DNA of 42,442 bases from Loktanella sp. (GCA_024635625.1 JAGXIQ010000029.1:1-42442); one strand, 5' to 3'. Positions 34,859-42,442 are shown, counted from the stretch's first letter. Notes: generated by a model not told the origin, from the letters alone. Made by a program: numbers and translations.

Positions 34859-35868
34859 CAATGGTACCCGGCTTCCGGGTCAATTTTGCCCCGGAATACC
34901 CAATAGGCATAGGCCGTGTAGGCAAGGATAAGTGGGATCAAAACCACTGTGCCAACCAAGGCGAACTTTAGGCTGGAATCTGGTGCAGCGGCATCCCAGA
35001 TCGACAGCGATGGCGGAACAATGTTGGGATAAAAACTGATCCCAATTCCGACAAAACTTATGACGAACAGTGCCTGCGCCGCAAGAAACGGCGTGACGTC
35101 CTGCCCACGTGCGATGCCGGTGAACAGTTTGTAGACGGCAACGGCAAGCAGGATTGGGATTGGTAGGGTGAACAAAAAACCGGGCATGGCGAACCAACGA
35201 TCAAAGTAGACAGGGTTCTGGAGTGGGGTCCAAATGCTTACGGCGGCAATAAAAGCCAGCGTGCCGATGGCCAGTGGCTTGGCGAGATCGCGCATGCGGT
35301 GGTGGACGGCCCCTTCTGTTTTCATCATGACCCAAGTCGCGCCCAGCAGGGCGTAACCCACGACCACGGCAACCCCGGTTACAAGCGAAAAGGGTGTAAG
35401 CCAGTCCCACCAGCCGCCAGAATAATGGCGGTCAGTGATTTCGATGCCCTGTACCAATGCGCCAAGGGCGATGCCTTGGCATAGCGCGGCAATGGTAGAC
35501 CCGCCAAAGAATGCGATGTCCCACACCTTTTTCCAACGCTCTGTCCGCCAGCGGTATTCAAAAGCAACGCCGCGGAACACGAGTGCGAGCAGCATCAAAA
35601 TGATCGGCATATAAAGTGCCGACATGACGGTGGCATAGGCCAGCGGAAAGACTGCAAAAAGCCCGCCGCCGCCCAGCACGAGCCATGTCTCGTTGCCGTC
35701 CCAAATTGGCGCGACAGAGTTCATCATCGTGTCGCGGTCTTTTTTGGAGTGGGCGAAAGGAAACAGGATGCCCACCCCCAGATCAAATCCGTCAAGGACA
35801 ACGTACGTTAGCACGGCGAAGGCAATCAGCCCGGCCCAGATGAATGCGAGATCGAATACAAAGTTCAT
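34858..35868 (-). CDS. cydB: Cytochrome bd-type (CioB-like) quinol oxidase subunit II
   Basis: A 336-residue integral membrane protein with about eight helices. Family marks are AVLTYVVLDGFDLGVGILFP near the N-terminus, NSVAPIWDGNETWLVLGGGGLFAVFPLAYA, FRGVAFEYRWR and, near the C-terminus, SFYPNIVPPSLSIWDAAAP. The start at 35866-35868 follows GGAG and lies 4 bp after the cydA stop. With CydA it forms a high-affinity quinol oxidase that reduces O2 to water without proton pumping. It is followed by the overlapping DUF2474 gene. Motifs and length point to the CioAB branch. Confidence 0.94.
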   Translation of the reverse strand: MNFVFDLAFIWAGLIAFAVLTYVVLDGFDLGVGILFPFAHSKKDRDTMMNSVAPIWDGNETWLVLGGGGLFAVFPLAYATVMSALYMPIILMLLALVFRGVAFEYRWRTERWKKVWDIAFFGGSTIAALCQGIALGALVQGIEITDRHYSGGWWDWLTPFSLVTGVAVVVGYALLGATWVMMKTEGAVHHRMRDLAKPLAIGTLAFIAAVSIWTPLQNPVYFDRWFAMPGFLFTLPIPILLAVAVYKLFTGIARGQDVTPFLAAQALFVISFVGIGISFYPNIVPPSLSIWDAAAPDSSLKFALVGTVVLIPLILAYTAYAYWVFRGKIDPEAGYH

Positions 35869-35872
35869 AATC

Positions 35873-37279
35873 TTACTCCGCTGGGTGGGTGTTGTGGGTC
35901 TGTTGCAGCGGCGTAATGCCTGCCGTGCGGATCGGACCATCGCGCAGCCCCAAACGAGGGGTGCCCGGGTGTTTGCCCATCATGCGCATGATGTAGAAAG
36001 TGCCAGCGCCGAAGACAAAGAAGTAGACGACGATGAAGGCGATCAGCGATGCGGCGACTGCAGGTGCTGCCACAGGACCGAGGCTGTCAGATGTGCGCAG
36101 TAGGCCATATACGGTGTATGGCTGACGCCCAACTTCGGTCGTGATCCATCCCGCAAGCACCGCGACAAAGCCCATTGGTCCCATCAACACAGTTGCCCGG
36201 TGCAACCACTTGGTGTCGTAAAGCCGACCGCGCCATCGCTGAATGCCGCCCCACACGCCAATTCCCAGCATGGCAAAACCGATGGCAACCATGATGCGGA
36301 AGCTAAAGAAGACGATGGCGACAGGTGGTTCCTCGTCATCGGGTACCGTATCAAGACCCTTCAGCGGTGCGTTCAAGTCGTGTTCAAGGATCAAAGAGGA
36401 TAGCTTTGGGATTTGGATAGCGTAGTCGATGCGCTTTTCAGACGGATTTGGAATGCCAAACAGGATCAGCGGCGCGCCGTCCGGATGACTTTCATAGTGC
36501 CCTTCCATCGCCATGATTTTAACAGGCTGGTGTTCCAGCGTGTTGATACCATGCGCATCGCCTGCGCCAATCTGCAGCGGCGTCACGATCAGTGCCATCC
36601 ACATCGCCATGGAAAACATTGTGCGCGTAGCTTTGTTTTCGCGATCCTTCAGCAGGTGCCAGCCAGCAACGCCGGCGACGACGAAGGCGGTCGTCAGATA
36701 CGCAGCAAGGACCATGTGCAACAATCGATAAGGGAAGGAGGGGTTGAAAATGATCGCCCACCAGTCCTCTGGCACGAATTGTCCGACTTCGTTTATGCTA
36801 AACCCTGCGGGAGTCTGCATCCAGCTATTGACGCTTAATATCCACGTGGCGGACATCAACGTGCCGCCTGCGACCATGGCTGTGGCGAACATGTGCAAGC
36901 CATTGCCTACCTTTTCGCGTCCAAACAGCATGATGCCAAGAAAACCGGCCTCAAGAAAGAATGCGCTTAGCACCTCGTATGCCATGAGTGGCCCCAATAC
37001 CGGGCCCGTCTTGTCAGCGTATTCGGACCAATTGGTGCCAAATTGATAGGACATGACGATGCCCGACACGACACCCATGCCGAAGGCTACCGCAAATATT
37101 TTCTTCCAGTAGTCGAAGACCACGCGATAGGTGTTGTCGCCAGTCCAAAGCCACATCGCATTCAGTACCGCCAAAAAGCTGGCGAGCCCGATTGAAAATG
37201 CGGGAAAGATGATGTGAAAAGACACAGTGAAGGCGAATTGAAAACGTGCCAGTGTCTCTGCTGCAAAGCTGCTAAGCAT
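35873..37279 (-). CDS. cydA: Cytochrome bd-type (CioA-like) quinol oxidase subunit I
   Basis: A 468-residue heme-bearing subunit with about nine helices. The first heme ligand is His22 in ARFQFAFTVSFHIIFPAFSI, and the b558 histidine lies in FPYRLLHMVLAAYL (about 188). The quinol-binding GAGDAHGINTLEHQPVKIMAMEGHYE is clear. The periplasmic Q-loop is short, as in the cyanide-insensitive (CioA) class, rather than the long E. coli form. GRQPYTVYGLLRTSDS is the conserved C-terminal quinol-oxidase motif. The ATG follows AAGGACG. It is the first gene of cydA-cydB-DUF2474 and diverges from the TRAP operon. No cydDC exporter genes are nearby, typical for Cio loci. Confidence 0.94.
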   Translation of the reverse strand: MLSSFAAETLARFQFAFTVSFHIIFPAFSIGLASFLAVLNAMWLWTGDNTYRVVFDYWKKIFAVAFGMGVVSGIVMSYQFGTNWSEYADKTGPVLGPLMAYEVLSAFFLEAGFLGIMLFGREKVGNGLHMFATAMVAGGTLMSATWILSVNSWMQTPAGFSINEVGQFVPEDWWAIIFNPSFPYRLLHMVLAAYLTTAFVVAGVAGWHLLKDRENKATRTMFSMAMWMALIVTPLQIGAGDAHGINTLEHQPVKIMAMEGHYESHPDGAPLILFGIPNPSEKRIDYAIQIPKLSSLILEHDLNAPLKGLDTVPDDEEPPVAIVFFSFRIMVAIGFAMLGIGVWGGIQRWRGRLYDTKWLHRATVLMGPMGFVAVLAGWITTEVGRQPYTVYGLLRTSDSLGPVAAPAVAASLIAFIVVYFFVFGAGTFYIMRMMGKHPGTPRLGLRDGPIRTAGITPLQQTHNTHPAE

Positions 37280-37410
37280 AGTGATCGTCCTTGGCTGTTG
37301 CCCGAGTTAGAGGCCATCAATGTCTTTTCACGGTCACCCGGAAGGTTCCATGAGGCATACCGGCGCAGACCTGAAGCGGTCCCATCGGGGCTTAGGTCCC
37401 CATCCACCTG

Positions 37411-37425
37411 TTAGGCCCCACCTAA
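37411..37425. promoter_or_regulatory. TTAGG-N5-CCTAA palindrome between cydA and dctP
   Basis: TTAGG and CCTAA are exact inverse complements separated by CCCCA. Another TTAGG occurs at 37392-37396. The element sits 132 bp upstream of cydA and 118 bp upstream of dctP, so it could serve either gene. No match to a known regulator is claimed. Confidence 0.35.
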
Positions 37426-37453
37426 TAGAGTCAAAAGGCTTGGTAAGTTCAAT

Positions 37454-37466
37454 TTGTCGATGACAA
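37454..37466. promoter_or_regulatory. TTGTC-GAT-GACAA palindrome upstream of dctP
   Basis: A perfect 5-bp-arm dyad with a 3-bp centre lies 77 bp before the dctP start. It resembles short GntR-type operators in general form, though the GT/AC spacing is wider than the usual consensus. It is the best candidate control site for the TRAP operon. Confidence 0.4.
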
Positions 37467-37542
37467 GCCCGCGACCATCTGCATCATGCCCTCAAGACGG
37501 CACGAAGTGCCATCGTTACATTGCACGTCTGGGAGGACCGAA

Positions 37543-38589
37543 ATGACTTTGAACCGTAGAACTCTGCTGGGGGCCGCAGGGGCCGCTGCGCTTCTTACGC
37601 TGACCGCGACTGGTGCGTGGGCGCAAGACGTGACGTTGAAGCTGCACCAGATGCTGCCCGCGCAAGCAGCCGTCCCTAAGCTTATTCTTGACGTCTGGGC
37701 CGACAAGGTCGAGGCAGAGTCGGCCGGTCGCATCAAGATCGACCGCTATCCATCCATGCAGCTTGGTGGCGCCCCGCCAGAGCTGATCGATCAGGTCGTT
37801 GACGGCGTGGCCGATATCATCTGGACGGTCGTGGGATATACACCTGGACGTTTTCCTAGCACCGAAGTGTTTGAACTGCCCTTTTTCGTAAGCGACCCCA
37901 AAGCCGCAGCTTATGCCTTTTGGAAAATGTACGAAAAGGATATGAAAGACGGCGAATTCAAAGACGTCCATATGCTAGGTACGTGGGTCCACGGGCCTGG
38001 ACTTTTCCACACTCAGGAACCTGTCGAAGTACCAGCCGACCTACAAGGTATGAAAATTCGGGGCGGCTCGCGCCTTGTGAACCAGATGCTGGAAGCCGTT
38101 GGCGCGACGCCCGTTGGGATGCCTGTGCCGGCCGTATCAGAAGCGTTGTCCAAAGGTGTCATCGACGGCACCACATTGCCATGGGAAGTCACCAGCGCCC
38201 TGAAGGTTGCGGAATTGGTTCATAATCACACGGACTTCGAGGGCAACGGCCTATATACATTGGCTTTCGTCATGGCGATGAACCCCGCGTCTTACGATGG
38301 GCTGCCCGATGATCTGAAAGCTATCATCGACGCAAACTCCGGTTTGGATTTCTCTATCCTTGCAGCAGAGGTCAATCTTGGTGCAGACGCCCCGGCCAAG
38401 CAGATCGCAGAGGACATGGGCAATACATTCATTACCATCGACGCCGCTACGACAGAGGCGGACTGGATGCCGCTGGTGCAACCAATCTACGCCAGCTGGG
38501 TCGCTGATATGGACAGTAAAGGCTACGACGGGCAGGCGCTTATCGACGAGGCGCGCTCGTTAATGGCAGAATATCAGGCCGGGAACTAG
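37543..38589 (+). CDS. dctP: TRAP transporter substrate-binding protein
   Basis: A 348-residue extracytoplasmic solute receptor of the DctP family. The N-terminus TLNRRTLLGAAGAAALLTLT ends at AWA-QDV (about residue 26) and carries a twin arginine followed by a hydrophobic stretch, suggesting Tat export of the folded protein. The mature part shows HQMLPAQAAVPKLILDVWADKVE, PSMQLGGAPPELIDQVVDGVADI and the carboxylate-clamp region LQGMKIRGGSRLVNQMLEAVGATPVGMPVPAVSEAL, where Arg in KIRGG normally binds the substrate carboxylate. The ATG follows GGGAGGA. It heads dctP-dctQ-dctM. The ligand is an organic acid anion by family rule; its identity is unknown. Confidence 0.92.
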   Translation: MTLNRRTLLGAAGAAALLTLTATGAWAQDVTLKLHQMLPAQAAVPKLILDVWADKVEAESAGRIKIDRYPSMQLGGAPPELIDQVVDGVADIIWTVVGYTPGRFPSTEVFELPFFVSDPKAAAYAFWKMYEKDMKDGEFKDVHMLGTWVHGPGLFHTQEPVEVPADLQGMKIRGGSRLVNQMLEAVGATPVGMPVPAVSEALSKGVIDGTTLPWEVTSALKVAELVHNHTDFEGNGLYTLAFVMAMNPASYDGLPDDLKAIIDANSGLDFSILAAEVNLGADAPAKQIAEDMGNTFITIDAATTEADWMPLVQPIYASWVADMDSKGYDGQALIDEARSLMAEYQAGN

Positions 38590-38610
38590 TTTCGTCTTAA
38601 CGCAATTTTC

Positions 38611-38643
38611 GGGGGCGTCCGCATATCTCGGACGCCCCCTTTC
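38611..38643 (+). terminator. Strong stem-loop between dctP and dctQ
   Basis: GGGGGCGTCCG (38611-38621) and CGGACGCCCCC (38629-38639) form a perfect 11-bp stem with a 7-base loop, followed by TTTC. It lies 21 bp after dctP and 42 bp before dctQ. In this position it probably causes partial termination or protects the dctP mRNA, giving more binding protein than membrane subunits. Confidence 0.75.
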
Positions 38644-38681
38644 ATCACGGACGCAATTTGCGCCCGGTACGGAGTCCAGCG

Positions 38682-39266
38682 ATGCATGCCTTCTTTCTTT
38701 CTTTGTCGAAATTGATGGCCTGGCTTGGTGGTCTGATGCTGACCGCCCTGATCCTGCTCGTCTGCGCTTCAGTTCTGGGCAGAGAGCTGAACGGTCTTTT
38801 GCATGGAGAGACGATGTCCGCGCTAACACCTGGCCTTGCGACGTGGCTGCTGGATGCCGGCGTCGGCCCAGTCAACGGCGATTTTGAGCTGGTCGAGGCA
38901 GGTATCGCATTTTCGATCTTCGCTTTTTTACCGCTGTGCCAGATCACAGGTGGCCATGCATCTGTCGACGTATTCACTAACTATTTACCCGATAGCGCGA
39001 ACCGAGGTCTGCGGTTGGTAACGGATATTGTCTTTGCCGCTGTCATGGTCCTGATCGCGTGGCAGCTGTGGCTAGGACTCTTATCAAAGAAATCCTCTGG
39101 CCAGACGACCTTTCTTCTGGAAATGCCGGTTTGGTGGGCCTACGCGCTGTCACTGACAGGCGCCGTCGTGGCAGCACTCGTGGCCTGCTATATTGCAATC
39201 ATGCGCGTGCGCGAGACATTGACCGGTACGGCAATCCTGCCCGCCGATCTGGGGGCAGAGCATTGA
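38682..39266 (+). CDS. dctQ: TRAP transporter small permease
   Basis: A 194-residue membrane protein with four predicted helices (about 10-32, 70-90, 108-128 and 150-172). The second carries the family pattern FSIFAFLPLCQITGGHASVDVF, the conserved end of DctQ helix 2. The ATG at 38682 follows GGAG; an in-frame TTG at 38658 lies too close to the stem-loop. DctQ pairs with DctM to form the sodium-driven importer. Its TGA overlaps the TTG start of dctM. The first loop (about 33-65) is longer than in many DctQ proteins and includes LNGLLHGETMSALTPG. Confidence 0.85.
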   Translation: MHAFFLSLSKLMAWLGGLMLTALILLVCASVLGRELNGLLHGETMSALTPGLATWLLDAGVGPVNGDFELVEAGIAFSIFAFLPLCQITGGHASVDVFTNYLPDSANRGLRLVTDIVFAAVMVLIAWQLWLGLLSKKSSGQTTFLLEMPVWWAYALSLTGAVVAALVACYIAIMRVRETLTGTAILPADLGAEH

Positions 39267-40759
39267 CCGACCTGACCATCGGGATCGTTTCGTTTCCCGC
39301 TTTGCTGTTGCTGATCTTTTTGCGCGTTCCCATCGGATTGGCGATGTTCCTCGCAGGACTTTTGGGCCTCGTTCTGGTCACCGGCGACACCACGATCGCA
39401 TTCGCACGCCTAAAATCCGAGACGTTTACGACTTTTTCCAGCTATTCACTTTCTATTGTTCCGATGTTCCTGCTGATGGGACATTTCGCAACCTTGGGCG
39501 GTATGTCGCAGGCCCTGTTCAAAGCGGCAGAGGGGTTCCTTGGCCATCGCAAAGGTGGCGTTGCCATGGCCGCCATTGGCGCATGTGCAGGTTTCGGCGC
39601 GATCTGCGGGTCCAGCCTTGCGACAGCCGCCACAATGAGCAGGGTAGCTCTGCCGGAACTACGCAGATACGGCTATGCTGGCGGCTTTTCCACCGCCACG
39701 CTGGCGGCCGGCGGCACGCTGGGCATCTTGATTCCGCCCTCAATTGTGCTGGTCATCTATGCAATCCTGACTGAACAAAATATCGCCAAGCTGTTCCTCG
39801 CCGCCTTTATCCCCGGCATTCTGGCCGCGTTAGGTTACGTCATCGTCATCTCTCTTTATGTGCGTCTTTATCCTGAAAGTGCGGGCACCCGGCCACGTGT
39901 CGGGTGGTCAGAGCGTTTACGCGGCGTTGTTGCTGTTTGGCCTGTTTTGTTTGTCTTCGGACTTGTCGTCGGGGGCATTTACGCAGGCTTGTTCACGCCA
40001 ACAGAAGGCGCCGCCGTCGGCGCTATGGGCACAGGGGTGATCGCATGGGCGAATGGCGGCCTGACTTTTGCCACCTTGGGCGAAAGCTTCATGGTCACGG
40101 CCAAATCCACCGCGATGATTTTTTTCATTGTGCTGGGGGCCGCCTTCTACAACGGTTTCTTGGCGTTGACACAGGTCCCTCAGGAAATTGCCCTCTGGGT
40201 TGTCGATCAAGGCCTGTCGCCCCTGTTAGTCCTGACTTTAATTCTGATTTTCTACCTCGTTTTGGGGTGCTTGATGGACAGCTTATCAATGATTTTGCTG
40301 ACGATTCCGATTTTCTGGCCCGTCATGCAGGGTCTCGATTTTGGCTTCGTCACTTTGGTCGATCTGCAAACCGCCCGCTTGGCGGAATCGGTCCAAAGCG
40401 GTAGCCAGATTGCCCCTGATTTGCTTGCGCAGGCGCAGACGGCATTGACTGCTGGCGTCGAACTGACCCGCGATCAAATGTCGGATATCGGCCTGCGAGG
40501 GGCGACCGAAGGGGCATTGGCCCGAATCAATACAGAGCAGGTGGCCATTTGGTTCGGTATCCTCGTGCTGATCGTCGTCGAGGTCGGACTGATCACGCCA
40601 CCCGTCGGTATGAACCTGTTCATTATCAACGCGATGGATCGTAGTACGCCAATGGTAGAGACTTATCGTGCGGTCATGTTTTTCGTGGCCTCTGACATCG
40701 TGCGCGTTGTCATCCTCGTGGCCTTTCCCATCGTCACGTTGGCGTTGATACCTTGGTAG
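39263..40759 (+). CDS. dctM: TRAP transporter large permease with an inserted loop
   Basis: A 498-residue protein of the DctM family with about 12 helices. Family marks include MFLLMGHFATLGGMSQ, CGSSLATAATMSRVALPELRRYGY, AAGGTLGILIPPSIVLVIYAILTE, LFTPTEGAAVG, LDMILLT-like LMDSLSMILLTIPIF, and EVGLITPPVGMNLFIIN near 440-456. Between IFWPVMQGLDFGF and EQVAIWFGIL there are about 65 extra residues (roughly 362-426), rich in Ala, Leu, Gln and Asp, predicted helical; ordinary DctM proteins join these segments almost directly. The start is TTG at 39263-39265, overlapping the dctQ stop (TTGA); a longer frame inside dctQ is rejected. It forms the channel subunit with DctQ. Confidence 0.9.
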   Translation: MTDLTIGIVSFPALLLLIFLRVPIGLAMFLAGLLGLVLVTGDTTIAFARLKSETFTTFSSYSLSIVPMFLLMGHFATLGGMSQALFKAAEGFLGHRKGGVAMAAIGACAGFGAICGSSLATAATMSRVALPELRRYGYAGGFSTATLAAGGTLGILIPPSIVLVIYAILTEQNIAKLFLAAFIPGILAALGYVIVISLYVRLYPESAGTRPRVGWSERLRGVVAVWPVLFVFGLVVGGIYAGLFTPTEGAAVGAMGTGVIAWANGGLTFATLGESFMVTAKSTAMIFFIVLGAAFYNGFLALTQVPQEIALWVVDQGLSPLLVLTLILIFYLVLGCLMDSLSMILLTIPIFWPVMQGLDFGFVTLVDLQTARLAESVQSGSQIAPDLLAQAQTALTAGVELTRDQMSDIGLRGATEGALARINTEQVAIWFGILVLIVVEVGLITPPVGMNLFIINAMDRSTPMVETYRAVMFFVASDIVRVVILVAFPIVTLALIPW

Positions 40760-40901
40760 GTTAGGCCTGCCGCTAGTCGGTCATCGGTACATCACGTCGT
40801 TTCGGATGTACTGCGCAAACATTGGTTTTGCGTGTGCCTTTTCGCGTTGGTCTTTCCGGCAGCGCGGGCTGTTTCCGATCGCCAGTGTAGCAACCTGCGC
40901 T

Positions 40902-40913
40902 CATCCTAGGATG
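40902..40913. promoter_or_regulatory. CATCCTAGGATG palindrome upstream of the Cache-like gene
   Basis: A perfect 12-bp palindrome lies 114 bp upstream of the next start codon, in the 268-bp gap after dctM. The remainder of that gap is AT-richer just before the gene (AATTAAGATTTTT, 40960-40972), as expected of a promoter. No regulator can be named. Confidence 0.3.
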
Positions 40914-41027
40914 CGAATATCTGCGAAATCCGGAAACTCATCGCAGGAATTTAGGGCGAATTAAGATTTTTACCGGATGGTCGCGTCAAGTCGACGTCTT
41001 CACATCCATTGAACGGAACGCACGCCC

Positions 41028-41591
41028 ATGAAACCGATTGCCCTGTTCGCCGCCCTGATCCTCGCATCCACTGTAAAGAGTGCCTTTGCGTCGGAAGATG
41101 CCTATGCGGCGTTCGTTTCTGAAAAAGCCACTGTCTGGCTCGCAGATCCGATTGTTCAGTCCGCTATTGCGGCCAGTAATACGACCCATGCGACGCTCGT
41201 TGCGAGTGATATTTCCAATATGGACGAGGTTTGGCAGGCCGAATTGGATGGCGACGCGTCGCCCCTGATTACACAGATCTTGTCAGCCCCAGCGTCGGAT
41301 TACTTGCGTGAAATCGTCGACAGTTCACAGGGTATCATCGCCGAAATCATACTGATGGACAATCGCGGCCTCAATGCCGCGATGAGCGGTGTGACATCCG
41401 ACTTTTGGCAGGGTGATGAGGATAAATTCCAACAAACTTTCGGAAAGGCAGGCGGCGTTATGCATGTCGGAGCGGTCGAACTTGACGACTCGAGTGGAAC
41501 CTATGTGGTGCAGGTATCAGTGCCTGTGGTGGACGCGGCAGGCTCCCCGATTGGTGCCGCAACTTTCAGTCTCGACGCTGAACGGCTCTGA
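41028..41591 (+). CDS. Secreted Cache/PDC-sensor-like protein
   Basis: A 187-residue protein with a signal peptide (MKPIALFAALILASTVKSAFA, cleavage near 21). The mature part reads like a single PAS-like Cache domain: a long helix (YAAFVSEKATVWLADPIVQSAIAAS), then strands ending IIAEIILMDNRGLNAAMS, DFWQGDEDKFQQTF and a final YVVQVSVPVVDAAGSPIGAATFSLD. The DFWQG and PVVDAAGSPIG patterns are typical of Cache ligand-sensing domains. There is no membrane anchor or signalling domain, so it would be a free periplasmic ligand binder. The chemoreceptor-like gene starts 48 bp later, and the two probably worked together before the latter was interrupted. Confidence 0.7.
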   Translation: MKPIALFAALILASTVKSAFASEDAYAAFVSEKATVWLADPIVQSAIAASNTTHATLVASDISNMDEVWQAELDGDASPLITQILSAPASDYLREIVDSSQGIIAEIILMDNRGLNAAMSGVTSDFWQGDEDKFQQTFGKAGGVMHVGAVELDDSSGTYVVQVSVPVVDAAGSPIGAATFSLDAERL

Positions 41592-41639
41592 TGCCAGCGA
41601 CGCGACGCCCATAATCACCATTTCCGAAAGAGGCTCGGC

Positions 41640-42198
41640 ATGATCTCCGGTATAGTCAATAAAACCTCGCTTAACATCAAGGTCGCGCTTGTCGCATCCA
41701 TAGCGATATTTTTGGTCTGCAGTACGCTCGCATTTCTTTACGGCGCCGGCACACGAAGCCTGACCCGTGCCTTCGTGGAGGAAAGCGGAAGCGTGCAGGC
41801 TGCAATGGCCGCAAGTTCGCTTTATGGCCCAATCCGATTTGACGATGCTGCCAGTGCCCAATCGATTTTGGCCGCAGCACTGGCAGCATCGCGGAATGCA
41901 GGGCTTGCAGCAATCATTATGAAGCCGGACGGTACGGTTTTCGCAACGTCATTCCAGCAAGATGGCGATGTTTCGAGATTGATCGCGCAGGCGTCGACCA
42001 AACTCGAAGAGGGTTTGACAACCCCGGTCATCATGCCGGGTATCGTTATGAGCCCAATCAGAAAAGATCTTGCCGATGAGGCAAATCCATCTATCGGTGT
42101 GCTCGCATTTGAATGGCGCCCGGCGGCCGTAATGGCCGAGGCTGCAAGTTCGGGCCGTAAGGCGGTAATGGCGTCCCTAGTCGTCGCTATCGCCGTGA
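41640..42198 (+). pseudogene. Methyl-accepting chemotaxis protein gene truncated by an IS
   Basis: The first 186 codons encode the sensor half of a chemoreceptor. TM1 is VALVASIAIFLVCSTLAFLY (about 15-34). A periplasmic domain of about 135 residues follows (IIMKPDGTVFATSFQQDGDV is part of it), and then the start of TM2, GRKAVMASLVVAIAV. At this point the frame runs into sequence related to the edge of an ISAs1-type element and stops at 42254 after 18 unrelated residues. HAMP and signalling domains are absent here. The ATG follows AAGAGG. The remaining 3' part may lie beyond the IS outside the window. Naming it a chemoreceptor rests on topology and context only. Confidence 0.6.
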
Positions 42199-42442
42199 CA
42201 GGGCAATCGCGTTTGGCATCATGCTTCTTACAGCCTGTTGAGAACGCTGCATAAGAATGCCTCGTCCCAGCCAGCGCGCTTGGGTTTGATGGTGAGGGAG
42301 CCTGTGGATGTATGGCGCTGGACGACATCCAGAGCGCGACGGCGCAGCACTGCGATGTTGCTCGGGCCGTTGTCCTTTCGGTTGCGTGCGGCGTCTTCGC
42401 GGAACGAGACGTCAAGCTGCCAATGCAAAGCGTTTTCAATGG
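42199..42442 (-). mobile_element. ISAs1-family insertion sequence, partial
   Basis: The protein encoded on the minus strand is an ISAs1-type transposase C-terminus. The element's end is placed at about 42199, where CAGGGC begins; I recall CAGGG-type ends as usual for this family, and the chemoreceptor reading frame loses sense exactly here. The rest of the element lies beyond the window, so length, second inverted repeat and target duplication cannot be seen. Confidence 0.7.
42228..42442 (-). CDS. ISAs1-family transposase, C-terminal part
   Basis: The frame is open from the window edge to TAA at 42228-42230 and gives about 70 residues: IENALHWQLDVSFREDAARN, then RKDNGPSNIAVLRRRALDVV, then a basic tail ending KRAGWDEAFLCSVLNRL. 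The LHWxLDVxFxED and N-x-x-x-LRR-x-AL patterns are the conserved end of ISAs1/H-repeat DDE transposases, including the late catalytic-core glutamate region. The gene reads inward from the right edge. It is partial only because the window ends. Confidence 0.88.
   Translation of the reverse strand, partial: IENALHWQLDVSFREDAARNRKDNGPSNIAVLRRRALDVVQRHTSTGSLTIKPKRAGWDEAFLCSVLNRL

Noticed and set aside
37543-40759. TRAP transporter as the DHPS importer (HpsKLM) for the nearby hpsN-comDE genes
   Set aside because: Some hps loci do contain TRAP genes, but here 4.5 kb, opposite-strand oxidase genes and separate control sites intervene; nothing in the binding protein shows sulfonate specificity.

Overview
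The window looks like chromosomal DNA of a marine-type alphaproteobacterium of the family Rhodobacteraceae (roseobacter group, Loktanella/Yoonia-like). The grounds are the moderately high GC content, the gene families present (FrcBCA/ROK sugar import, PobA/PobR, GlgB-C-A-X-Pgm, HpsN/ComDE organosulfonate enzymes, a TRAP transporter, a CioAB-type bd oxidase, a Hint-domain protein) and dense operons with 1-4 bp stop/start overlaps. The assignment rests on recognising protein families, not on a database search. No rRNA, tRNA or CRISPR array was seen.

Layout, left to right. (1) 0.2-2.8 kb, minus strand: a ribbon-helix-helix regulator, a PHB-depolymerase-type esterase and a C45-type Ntn acyltransferase/hydrolase, with a PQQ-type sugar dehydrogenase diverging at 3.0 kb. 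(2) 4.3-12.0 kb, minus strand: a four-gene cassette made of a zinc-ribbon metallopeptidase, a transglutaminase-DUF2126 protein, a circularly permuted ATP-grasp/alpha-E fusion and a second transglutaminase. It looks like an uncharacterised peptide-forming and peptide-processing pathway and is the best candidate here for an undescribed system. (3) 12.0-12.9 kb: about 900 bp with no convincing gene. (4) 12.9-15.0 kb: pobA and a divergent AraC-type pobR around a nested dyad. (5) 15.1-19.5 kb: a fructose-type ABC importer (frcB, frcC, frcA) with a divergent ROK repressor.

(6) 19.5-21.6 kb, minus strand: a Hint-domain protein and an LpxR-like outer-membrane lipid A deacylase. (7) 21.9-30.6 kb, plus strand: the glycogen operon glgB-glgC-glgA-glgX-pgm. 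It covers glucose-1-P interconversion, ADP-glucose formation, chain elongation, branching and debranching. (8) 30.7-33.0 kb: hpsN-comD-comE, translationally coupled, for part of dihydroxypropanesulfonate/sulfopyruvate breakdown. (9) 33.1-34.8 kb: a solitary GcvH-like lipoyl protein and an acetyl-CoA acetyltransferase. (10) 34.7-37.3 kb, minus strand: cydA-cydB plus a 36-residue DUF2474-type subunit that had to be read directly from the sequence. (11) 37.5-40.8 kb: a TRAP transporter (dctP-dctQ-dctM) with a Tat-like signal on DctP and a large loop insertion in DctM. (12) 41.0 kb to the end: a secreted Cache-like sensor protein and a chemoreceptor gene cut in its second membrane segment by an ISAs1-family element that runs off the window.

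Themes: carbon storage (glycogen, possibly polyester turnover), uptake and breakdown of plant- and algal-derived carbon (4-hydroxybenzoate, sugars, sulfonates, TRAP substrate), and one enigmatic amidoligase/transglutaminase cassette.
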